NCBI RefSeq assembly: GCF_024699075.1
Contig: NZ_JAILQF010000119.1
Location: forward strand, 1-7,095
Direction of reading: 5' to 3'
DNA: 7,095 bases
Source of the DNA: Butyrivibrio sp.
GTDB lineage: Bacteria > Bacillota_A > Clostridia > Lachnospirales > Lachnospiraceae
The notes beneath the pieces are model-generated. The model saw only the letters and a list, made by a program, of their open reading frames with translations. It searched no databases and was not told where the DNA came from. This document shows, piece by piece, positions 1 to 5,416 of this stretch; position 1 is the first letter of the stretch; every line of letters starts with the position of its first letter. Position numbers and translations under genes: made by a program.

Positions 1-72
1 GTGATGTACCATAAGTGCGTTAGCCGTTTTAGAGCTGCCCATGGCTCCGTACCTGAAATAAAGCTTAGCCAT
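1..72 (-). CDS. tdk: Thymidine kinase, N-terminal fragment (cut by window edge)
   Basis: Only the first 24 codons are inside the window. They translate to MAKLYFRYGAMGSSKTANAL followed by MVHH. This is the usual N-terminus of the bacterial thymidine kinase family (TK1-like), which phosphorylates thymidine to dTMP in the salvage pathway in the cytoplasm. The P-loop is at residues 9-16 (GAMGSSKT); a Ser stands where the textbook motif has the Gly before the Lys, which I believe is seen in some clostridial homologues. The ATG at 72 is chosen because AGGGGG lies 8 nt upstream. An in-frame ATG nine codons earlier (97-99) has no ribosome binding site and abuts the terminator T-run. Identification is by recognition of this short segment; the rest of the gene cannot be checked. 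Confidence 0.85.
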   Translation of the reverse strand, partial: MAKLYFRYGAMGSSKTANALMVHH

Positions 73-80
73 ACCTATAT

Positions 81-86
81 CCCCCT
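81..86 (-). promoter_or_regulatory. Ribosome binding site of tdk
   Basis: AGGGGG on the minus strand, 8 nt before the ATG at 72. It decides between that ATG and the in-frame ATG at 97-99, which lacks any such site. Only 14 nt separate it from the end of the terminator T-run upstream. Confidence 0.75.
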
Positions 87-99
87 GTGTATTATTCAT

Positions 100-133
100 A
101 AAAAAAGTGCCAACATTTAATTGCGGCACTTTT
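100..133 (-). terminator. Rho-independent terminator between SGNH/SH3 gene and tdk
   Basis: On the minus strand AAAAGTGCC (133-125) pairs perfectly with GGCACTTTT (111-103), a 9-bp stem with a 13-nt loop. The stem runs directly into a tract of seven T (106-100). The opposite strand has only a broken T tract, so termination should act on leftward transcripts. It would end the SGNH/SH3 mRNA. It also lies downstream of the only good promoter for tdk and 28 nt before the tdk ATG, so it sits inside the tdk leader and may act as an attenuator. Confidence 0.8.
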
Positions 134-150
134 AGTTTTAACGTGATTTT

Positions 151-216
151 TGGATAATGAATACATATTTGAAAATACTTTGATAAAAATATCCTATCTG
201 AAATGAATCTTATCCA
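151..216 (-). other. Possible 5' leader stem of the tdk transcript
   Basis: TGGATAA (216-210) can pair with TTATCCA (157-151), enclosing about 52 nt of AT-rich sequence with only weak internal pairing, such as GATA/TATC. The left arm starts a few nucleotides after the predicted transcription start of the promoter at 230-257. The order is therefore 5' stem, short spacer, terminator hairpin, ribosome binding site. A 7-bp match in such AT-rich DNA could be chance, and no known riboswitch consensus was recognised. Confidence 0.25.
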
Positions 217-229
217 TACATCATATTAT

Positions 230-257
230 ATTATAAAATTTTAGAAATTTCATTCAA
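230..257 (-). promoter_or_regulatory. Sigma-A type promoter, probably for tdk
   Basis: TTGAAT (-35, plus coordinates 252-257) and TATAAT (-10, 230-235) are separated by 16 nt on the minus strand. The -10 is part of an overlapping TATAATATAAT, whose second copy would give a 21-nt spacing. The -35 begins just after the stop codon of the SGNH/SH3 gene. The predicted start near 221-224 gives a leader of about 150 nt before tdk that contains the terminator. The region is AT-rich, so a chance match is possible. Confidence 0.6.
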
Positions 258-267
258 TACTTGTATC

Positions 268-1302
268 TTATTCAATTATTGAAATGTAGTAATTATAAAG
301 GTTTGTATATGTTGCATTGTTATAATGCAGTCCGTCAGATGAAGAGAAGCCGTTTTCCATAAGGAAAGTATAGCTGTCTATCCATGTCACACGTGAATCA
401 AGTCCTGACTGCAAAGTTGCATTAAAAGATTCTATCTGCTCATTGGTAACTGTAGTATCTCCTACAGGTGTAACAGCTGAATAGTAGATCTCAATTCCTT
501 CGCTTGTCCAAAGGTCCATATATGAATTGATAAGTTCAATATACTTGGATACATTACCAAGATCATTAACTCCAAGATTGAATATTACTTTGGTACCTGT
601 AGTAGCATAATCATCTATAGAATCAATATTCTCTTTAAGCCAGTAATATCCCTTACCAACTTCGCAAAGCCATGTATAATCGCCATTATCTACAGCATAT
701 TCCATTCCAACTGTTCTGGAATCGCCCACAAAGATAATATCTGAAGTAGATACAACAGGATCAGTTTCAACTACAAGTGGTTCCGGCTCAGTATCCTGCA
801 TATAATCACTTATTACGTATACTGTCTGACCATCATAATCGACTACATACCAGCCATTATCAGTCTGACCTGTAGCAACAACCTGTGTTCCGTAAGAAAT
901 AGTTGTTACAACATCATAAGAAGTATCAGGACCAAGTCTTAAGTTGACGTTATTATTGGCGTAAAGAGGTATAGCAGATTCAAACATTGTAACAGTAAAA
1001 GTCTGCTCATCGCTCTCATCAGTAGTCTCATCAACACGGCCCGTTAAAAGAACAGTATCTTCTAAAGCTTCTGAGGAATCATTAGTTACTTCTTCTATCT
1101 CCTCAGTATTATCGCTTTCTGTCTCATACATGGACAAATCCAGTGTCGCTGCTTCTGCATATCTTGCACTCATACTTTCCTCATACGAAACATAAGATCC
1201 GTAAGATATCAGTGATACTGTCAAAACAGAAAGGACTGCAATCGGTATAACGACTACTTTTTTATTAAATTTTAGCTTTTTTCTAAATCTCGTAGCTTTC
1301 AT
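268..1302 (-). CDS. Membrane-anchored SH3-like domain / SGNH hydrolase-fold protein
   Basis: A 344-residue extracytoplasmic protein. A basic N-terminus (MKATRFRKKLKFNKK) leads into a hydrophobic anchor or signal at about residues 16-34. An acidic Thr/Glu/Asp-rich spacer (about 55-103) follows, then a bacterial SH3-like domain (about 107-168) with the typical NVNLRLGPDTSYDVV and GWYVV signatures. A short TEPEP linker leads to an SGNH (GDSL-like) domain from about 188 to the end. Catalytic blocks are all present: GDSRT with nucleophile Ser195, GVND with Asn246, and D323-G-L-H326. SGNH proteins of this kind remove or transfer acyl groups on glycans, and SH3 domains often bind cell wall. It follows an MBOAT/SGNH pair, so acyl transfer to, or removal from, a surface polysaccharide is likely but inferred. 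It has its own promoter 8 nt before the ATG, no Shine-Dalgarno site, and a terminator downstream. Confidence 0.88.
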   Translation of the reverse strand: MKATRFRKKLKFNKKVVVIPIAVLSVLTVSLISYGSYVSYEESMSARYAEAATLDLSMYETESDNTEEIEEVTNDSSEALEDTVLLTGRVDETTDESDEQTFTVTMFESAIPLYANNNVNLRLGPDTSYDVVTTISYGTQVVATGQTDNGWYVVDYDGQTVYVISDYMQDTEPEPLVVETDPVVSTSDIIFVGDSRTVGMEYAVDNGDYTWLCEVGKGYYWLKENIDSIDDYATTGTKVIFNLGVNDLGNVSKYIELINSYMDLWTSEGIEIYYSAVTPVGDTTVTNEQIESFNATLQSGLDSRVTWIDSYTFLMENGFSSSDGLHYNNATYTNLYNYYISIIE

Positions 1303-1310
1303 AACGTCGT

Positions 1311-1339
1311 ATTATAACAGTTGTTACAAATATTGTCAA
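1311..1339 (-). promoter_or_regulatory. Perfect consensus sigma-A promoter of the SH3/SGNH gene (leaderless type)
   Basis: On the minus strand TTGACA (1339-1334), a 17-nt spacer and TATAAT (1316-1311) match the housekeeping consensus at every base. Only 8 nt (ACGACGTT) lie between the -10 and the ATG at 1302. Transcription should therefore begin 0-3 nt before, or at, the A of the start codon. No Shine-Dalgarno site exists upstream of the ATG, which agrees with a leaderless mRNA. Confidence 0.85.
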
Positions 1340-1454
1340 ATTTTGGTATTATTTGTTCACACTTGAGCGACAGGAAACCCTTATTTTTCAAGGAGTTTAC
1401 CGATTTTCTAAATTATCATCAGAAGCCTTTCCTTTGATTCTTAGATTATACTTC

Positions 1455-1526
1455 TCAGGTACCTTCATTATTCTTTTCGCCAGATGTCTTCACCATCTTT
1501 TTTCAGGTATCTCCACCATCTTTTTC
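1455..1526 (-). repeat. Three degenerate copies of a 24-bp unit at the 3' end of the SGNH gene
   Basis: Unit 1 (1526-1503) encodes EKDGGDT-stop, the end of the SGNH protein. Unit 3 (1478-1455) is in the same frame, encodes EKNNEGT-stop, and matches unit 1 at 18 of 24 bases including the final ACCTGA. Unit 2 (about 1504-1480) shares GAAAAA(A)GATGGTG(G/A)AGA but is shifted by one base and reads KKDGEDIW in the other frame. The copies overlap or abut. The pattern suggests a local duplication that has begun to decay. Confidence 0.6.
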
Positions 1527-3020
1527 ATCAGGTGCTGCATTACCATTATTCTTAGGAACTTCAGCTACGTGAGTTCTTAAATATTCATACCACACTGTAT
1601 ATGCAGAAGCCTTAAGATGAACTCCGTCAAAAGAGATATCCGCTATAAGATCTCCATTCTCATCATCGAGTATCTCATTTATATTCAGATAGAAGATCCT
1701 TCTGTTATCCGCAAGTGTCTTAAGTGCCTCACTTCGTTCATTTATAACACCGTTAATAGAAGCATCCGGAGCCTTTGTATTGTCGTACTCTCTTGTAACA
1801 TGCATGATAGCCTGAAGATAGATTATGGCGTCTGGACATGCATTCTGAATCTTGCCTATAACTTCGATATAGTTACCAAGCCATCCTTCTGTAGTACCAT
1901 AGCCTATTTCATTAATTCCTACCATGATATAGACTTTCTTGAAATCCTTGCCTTCAAGTGCCTGTTCAAGAGTAAGCTTACTTCCACCTGACTTCACAAA
2001 AGCCTTGTTGTTGGCTTCATAGATTGAAAGGGATACCTTGCCATAAAAGGTTGCCTTATCATCAAGCTCTGCACAGTATTCGGAAAGGCCTACAGTTCTT
2101 GAATCTCCTATAAAAAGGGCATCTGCAAAATAGTCTGCATCAACAACTCCAGTTGTAGTCATATATGGATACTCTTTTAGAGCAGCTTCGCTACTACCAC
2201 TTCCTGCTGCAGAAGAGGCTGATACTGCAGCGTTCGATGCATCAGAACCAGATGCTCCTGTATTAGAAGCAGATGCCGCTGTACCAGATCCCGATGCTAC
2301 TGAATCAGAACCGGCTGTAGATGAGCTTACAGCCCCCGAACTACCAGAAGCGCTGCTTACAGCTTCAGAAGAATTCCCATTTTGGTTACCGGAAGAATCC
2401 GCACCTTTACCTGAATCTGTACTGGAACCATCTGTACTTTTGGCAGTATCAGCGTTTTCAGATCCTTCATTTGAAGATGAACTTCCAGCACTTTCTTTAG
2501 TTGAGCCTGCACCAGCTCCTTTAGATGAGCTTTCAGATTCTGAATCTCCATTCCCTGATCCTGATTCAGAAGACTTGCTGCTTGATGATCCATACTTTTT
2601 AGAATCTTCGCCTGTTTTGGAAGAATCATTTGATGATGTATCATCTGCAAGTCCCCCATCATCTGATCTGTCATTAGAAGCAATTATAGAATCATTGCCG
2701 CCATCCCCAGGACCGGCATTATCCAGCTTTCCTCCAGCCATAGTATTATTTCTTGTATCACCTGGATAATACTCATAATCATGACTTTGAACCATTTCAA
2801 TATAGTCATCTGTCACATAAAGAGGAGTTGCCCCATCCGCAAGCCCCCTCATTGCAAGAGTAAGTACAGGCTCTTTGTAATCATACTCATAGTATGAATA
2901 AAGGCCGTCTTTTTGGTATGCCGAATAAGCTGTCACTACAAGAGATGATGCGACAACTGCTATTAAAAGAGGAGAATGTATGAAATTGTACCATTTCTTA
3001 TTTTCATTATTATCCATCAT
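1503..3020 (-). CDS. Membrane-anchored SGNH acyltransferase/esterase with long Ser/Gly-rich linker
   Basis: A 505-residue protein with a short cytoplasmic N-terminus and one hydrophobic segment at about residues 15-36. A Tyr/Asp-rich stretch follows to about 100. A very low-complexity linker of Ser, Gly, Ala, Asp and Asn spans about 101-280. The SGNH domain runs from about 293 to 488. Catalytic blocks are GDSRT with Ser307, GINE with Asn370, and D465-G-V-H468. The gene begins 26 nt after the MBOAT gene and has AAGG 6 nt before the first ATG (the second codon is also ATG). MBOAT plus anchored SGNH protein is the arrangement of known O-acetylation systems (PatA/PatB, AlgI with AlgJ/AlgX, DltB/DltD). 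I therefore infer that this protein takes the acyl group from the MBOAT and passes it to an external glycan. A stand-alone esterase is the alternative. The C-terminal tail lies in a degenerate repeat. Confidence 0.88.
   Translation of the reverse strand: MMDNNENKKWYNFIHSPLLIAVVASSLVVTAYSAYQKDGLYSYYEYDYKEPVLTLAMRGLADGATPLYVTDDYIEMVQSHDYEYYPGDTRNNTMAGGKLDNAGPGDGGNDSIIASNDRSDDGGLADDTSSNDSSKTGEDSKKYGSSSSKSSESGSGNGDSESESSSKGAGAGSTKESAGSSSSNEGSENADTAKSTDGSSTDSGKGADSSGNQNGNSSEAVSSASGSSGAVSSSTAGSDSVASGSGTAASASNTGASGSDASNAAVSASSAAGSGSSEAALKEYPYMTTTGVVDADYFADALFIGDSRTVGLSEYCAELDDKATFYGKVSLSIYEANNKAFVKSGGSKLTLEQALEGKDFKKVYIMVGINEIGYGTTEGWLGNYIEVIGKIQNACPDAIIYLQAIMHVTREYDNTKAPDASINGVINERSEALKTLADNRRIFYLNINEILDDENGDLIADISFDGVHLKASAYTVWYEYLRTHVAEVPKNNGNAAPDEKDGGDT
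2181..2720 (-). other. Low-complexity Ser/Gly/Ala linker coding region
   Basis: This stretch encodes about residues 101-280 of the SGNH protein. It is almost entirely Ser, Gly, Ala, Asp, Asn, Thr and Glu, with no predicted fold. The DNA is not a clean tandem repeat. Serine is encoded by mixed TCx and AGC/AGT codons, which argues for selection on composition rather than recent slippage. The length would suit a flexible tether across the cell wall. The bias keeps other frames open by chance (2357-2683 minus, 2440-2769 plus). Confidence 0.8.
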
Positions 3021-3046
3021 TTATGACCTTATCATTTTGATATATG

Positions 3047-4417
3047 TTAAAACCTTAAGTACATTAAAGGATTGCCGGCTGTATTTGAGATACTGAATAT
3101 GCAAAGCCAGAACAGTATAAAAAGCACAAGAACTGCTAAAGGGTGCCTCTTTTTCTTTTCACAAAAATCAAATACACAAGGTATAAGGAGTATAAGACCC
3201 GGCAGAATATAGGGCCAGTAAAGTGTGCTGTACTTGATATAGTCTGATCTGTTGACGTATCCGCTGACTCCAAAAAATGGGAACAGCCTTGTCATGTATA
3301 CCGCGAGCCTCTCCATATTATTGATGGCAAAAATGACCCAGGATACCGGAATTAGAATGAATACATTAAGCCTTGATACTATGTTAAAGAGCTTATCATT
3401 TAAGGAAAGTATATACTTTTCCGATAGAATCAATACATACAGGAACATCCCCCAGATGATATAGTTTGGGGTGATTCCATGCCAGATGCCTGTTACAAGC
3501 CATACAACAAAGAGGTTTATTATGGCGCGAAGATTTCCTTTGCGGCTTCCTCCAAGAGGAATATAGATATAGTCCCTAAACCAGGTTCCAAGGCTCATAT
3601 GCCATCTTCTGTAGAAATCTCTTACTCCCTTGGCTGCATATGGATGATTAAAATTCTGTACAAAAGGAAATCCAAGCGCAACTCCAAGTCCTGCTGCCAT
3701 AAGCGAGTATCCCCAGAAATCAAAATACAGATCAAGTGAGTAGGCAATAGCGCCAAGCCATGCAAGCGGTGTCGAAATGCTCTCATACCCTATTGTATGA
3801 AGATCTCTCCACATGATAGCCAAGTGGTCTGCCAGAAGAACCTTCATAGCCATTCCTGCTATAAAGTATTTAAGTCCATCTTCTATATTATTAAGATATA
3901 TGCCTATTCTCTCTTTTCTCGAAGATACACTTGTATCTATCATAAGAGCGCTACTATACATATTGTCAGGGCGCATTATAGGTCCCTGAAGAATCTGCGG
4001 GAAGAAGTAAAAGTAGGAAGCAGTCGTAACAAAATCCGGCCGTTCCTTGAGTTTTCCTGTATACAGATCTGCCTGATAGGCAATCATTTTAAAGGTATAA
4101 AAACTTATACCAATAGGTAGAAAGTCCAGGGATATGGTAAGTCCGAGTATTTTAAATACCATTAGAAGACCTGCATCAAAGCATACCAAAAGAGCCAGAA
4201 AGGCCTTACTCTTAAGGGCGGTCTTCTGACCAAGAAAATAATTTATAAGAGTACTAATGAAAAGGACAAGAAACCATCTTGGCTCTCCAAGAGCATAGAA
4301 AATAAAACTTCCAACAAAAAGCACCCACATACGAAACGATGCAGGTACTAAATAATATATAAGAATAAAACACGGTATAAATCTGAATATAAATAAAAGG
4401 TCAGTCAATGATGACAT
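3047..4417 (-). CDS. MBOAT family membrane-bound O-acyltransferase (AlgI/DltB/PatA-like)
   Basis: A 456-residue integral membrane protein with about ten hydrophobic segments, a normal length for the bacterial AlgI/DltB branch. The family core is clear: PIGISFYTFK at 101-110, FPQILQGPIMRP at 139-150, YFDFWGYSLMAAGLG at 231-245, then R270-R-W-H273 with MSLGTWFRDYIYIPLGGSRKG, and GIWHG at 310-314 with the expected catalytic His313. Such proteins move an acyl group, usually acetyl, across the membrane for O-acylation of alginate, peptidoglycan, teichoic acid or capsule. The ATG start has GAGGGG 8 nt upstream. The anchored SGNH gene follows after 26 nt, so the two are surely co-transcribed. Donor and acceptor cannot be told from sequence; acetylation of a surface glycan is the most likely role. 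Confidence 0.93.
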   Translation of the reverse strand: MSSLTDLLFIFRFIPCFILIYYLVPASFRMWVLFVGSFIFYALGEPRWFLVLFISTLINYFLGQKTALKSKAFLALLVCFDAGLLMVFKILGLTISLDFLPIGISFYTFKMIAYQADLYTGKLKERPDFVTTASYFYFFPQILQGPIMRPDNMYSSALMIDTSVSSRKERIGIYLNNIEDGLKYFIAGMAMKVLLADHLAIMWRDLHTIGYESISTPLAWLGAIAYSLDLYFDFWGYSLMAAGLGVALGFPFVQNFNHPYAAKGVRDFYRRWHMSLGTWFRDYIYIPLGGSRKGNLRAIINLFVVWLVTGIWHGITPNYIIWGMFLYVLILSEKYILSLNDKLFNIVSRLNVFILIPVSWVIFAINNMERLAVYMTRLFPFFGVSGYVNRSDYIKYSTLYWPYILPGLILLIPCVFDFCEKKKRHPLAVLVLFILFWLCIFSISNTAGNPLMYLRF

Positions 4418-4425
4418 CTATATAT

Positions 4426-4431
4426 CCCCTC
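4426..4431 (-). promoter_or_regulatory. Ribosome binding site of the MBOAT gene
   Basis: GAGGGG on the minus strand, 8 nt before the ATG at 4417. The ATG that overlaps this site (4432-4434) is out of frame with the MBOAT gene, so the start is unambiguous. Confidence 0.75.
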
Positions 4432-4445
4432 ATGGAGGAAGAAAT

Positions 4446-4533
4446 GAGGCTTAAGATGAATCATTTATAAGGATTTCTGCGCTTTGTAAACTCGCAAACG
4501 CTTTGCTTTTTGCTCGTTATAAAATCGCTCCTG
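4446..4533 (-). repeat. Intergenic dispersed-repeat-like element, open in three frames
   Basis: It fills most of the 129-nt gap between the PHP and MBOAT genes. On the minus strand all three frames are open across the core and then stop close together (stops at 4451, 4461 and 4465). The frames read KSKAFASLQSAEIL..., KKQSVCEFTKRRNPYK and QKAKRLRVYKAQKSL. I recognise these peptides from memory as recurrent tails or mini-ORFs in Lachnospiraceae annotations, which points to a multi-copy element. No search was possible. An imperfect hairpin (GCG-C-TTTG at 4479-4486 with CAAACGC at 4495-4501, one bulge) is followed on the plus strand by TTTGCTTTTT. Element limits are approximate. Confidence 0.55.
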
Positions 4534-4546
4534 CCATCAGTACCTT

Positions 4547-5329
4547 TTACATTCCGGGAAGGTAACTGATAAATGACTGAGCATCCCTGTTTGCTACAAG
4601 CTCCTTAGGGAAGTCAACGCTTTCAAGAAGCTTATGGCAATAATCAAATCTTCCGACATCATATGAAATATGTGCATCTGTTGAAACACTAACAGGAACA
4701 TTAAGCTCCGCACAGCGCACAAGTATCTGTTTGCATCTATCGTAAATATTATCGTCCCAGCCGAAGCTGTGTTCGTTGATCTCTATAAGCTTATGCATAT
4801 CACGGGCAGCCGTGATAACACTGTCAATATCAAAATCAAGTCCGGTCCTTCCGATGTGACCAAGCATTATTACCTTGGAATTGGAAAGGGCCTTGATATA
4901 CATATCTGTAAGCCTGCTCTTTGAAGCATTGATCGTAAAATCCTTCATATGAACAGAAGCTATACAATAATCAAGCTTTCTTGTTACTCGTCCATAAAGT
5001 GAATCAGCTTCACCTATGTTCTTGTCAATGATACCCTTGTCAGCATTTATGTCATGTCCGAAAAGGTTACCATCAAGATCAACTATATCTACCTCACATC
5101 CGCGAAGGAGCTTTACGCCATACCATTCTCTGGGCCAGCAGTTCATATTGTAAAAATACTGATAATGCTTACCATCAGTATAGTCTGAATAAAGCATGCT
5201 GCTAAAATGATCTGTTGTTCCAAGAAGTTCTAAGCCTCTGTCACTTGCTGCTCTTGCATTCTCCTCAATAGTTGAATATGCATGTCTTGAGTAAAGTGTA
5301 TGTGTGTGTAGATCTGTACGTATTTCCAA
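4547..5329 (-). CDS. PHP-domain phosphoesterase, YcdX-like
   Basis: A 260-residue cytoplasmic metalloenzyme that resembles E. coli YcdX along its whole length (about 245 aa there). The nine ligands of the trinuclear metal site are all visible: His8 and His10 (DLHTHT), His16 (RHAYST), His41 (TTDHFS), Glu79 (RGCEVDI), His127 (ASVHM), His158 (LGHIGR), Asp218 and His220 (STDAHIS). YcdX-type proteins are phosphatases, while other PHP proteins hydrolyse histidinol phosphate or phosphotyrosine, so the substrate is open. The gene starts with TTG. No other credible start lies between it and the upstream in-frame stop, and AGAGG stands 8 nt before it. It sits 87 nt after the SDR gene and 129 nt before the MBOAT gene, in the same direction. 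A role in removing phosphate from a polysaccharide precursor is only suggested by context. Confidence 0.9.
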   Translation of the reverse strand: MEIRTDLHTHTLYSRHAYSTIEENARAASDRGLELLGTTDHFSSMLYSDYTDGKHYQYFYNMNCWPREWYGVKLLRGCEVDIVDLDGNLFGHDINADKGIIDKNIGEADSLYGRVTRKLDYCIASVHMKDFTINASKSRLTDMYIKALSNSKVIMLGHIGRTGLDFDIDSVITAARDMHKLIEINEHSFGWDDNIYDRCKQILVRCAELNVPVSVSTDAHISYDVGRFDYCHKLLESVDFPKELVANRDAQSFISYLPGM

Positions 5330-5337
5330 AATTAAAA

Positions 5338-5342
5338 CCTCT
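5338..5342 (-). promoter_or_regulatory. Ribosome binding site that fixes the TTG start of the PHP gene
   Basis: AGAGG on the minus strand, 8 nt before the TTG at 5327-5329. The frame upstream has a TAG within eight more codons and no ATG or GTG in between. The PHP homology (DLHTHT) begins at residue 6, so no later start is possible. Confidence 0.75.
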
Positions 5343-5367
5343 AACTGATAATGCTAAAACTTAATTC

Positions 5368-5393
5368 TTAAATCCGGCTTAATGCGGATTTAA
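5368..5393 (-). terminator. Intergenic hairpin after the SDR gene, weak or non-canonical terminator
   Basis: TTAAATCCG (5368-5376) and CGGATTTAA (5385-5393) form a perfect 9-bp stem with an 8-nt loop, about 23 nt after the SDR stop. In the leftward transcript the run of T comes before the stem. After it there is only GAATTAAGTTTT, so this is not a standard intrinsic terminator. It may be a partial terminator, an mRNA processing or stability element between SDR and PHP, or an old repeat remnant. Confidence 0.4.
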
Positions 5394-5416
5394 AAAAATT
5401 ATTTCGTAGTTAAATC

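Noticed and set aside
97..99. Alternative upstream in-frame ATG for tdk
   Set aside because: It directly follows the terminator T-run and has no ribosome binding site, whereas the ATG at 72 has AGGGGG 8 nt upstream and gives the standard N-terminus.
1397..1468. Minus-strand 23-codon mini-ORF (MKVPEKYNLRIKGKASDDNL...)
   Set aside because: There is no Shine-Dalgarno site, the start overlaps the degenerate repeat, and the peptide is not recognisable. It is short enough to be chance.
1353..1580. Plus-strand open frame of 75 codons
   Set aside because: It crosses the intergenic gap and the 3' end of the SGNH gene antisense, and its protein has no recognisable domain. Its openness is partly due to the local repeat.
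1617..1991. Plus-strand open frame of 124 codons
   Set aside because: It lies fully antisense to the conserved SGNH domain with its catalytic motifs, so it is a shadow.
2357..2683. Minus-strand open frame of 108 codons inside the SGNH gene
   Set aside because: It is an out-of-frame reading of the Ser-rich linker with a Gln/Lys/Met/Leu-rich product and no domain.
2440..2769. Plus-strand open frame of 109 codons, rich in Ser, Pro, Glu and Asp
   Set aside because: It is the mirror of the low-complexity linker codons on the minus strand. Compositional bias explains the open frame.
3252..4120. Three plus-strand open frames (3252-3464, 3479-3739, 3797-4120)
   Set aside because: All are antisense to the MBOAT coding sequence, which has clear family motifs. 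The products are not recognisable.
4463..4490. Possible promoter for the MBOAT gene inside the repeat (TTTACA and TATAAA)
   Set aside because: The spacing is only 15 nt and the hexamers are poor, so it cannot be told from background.
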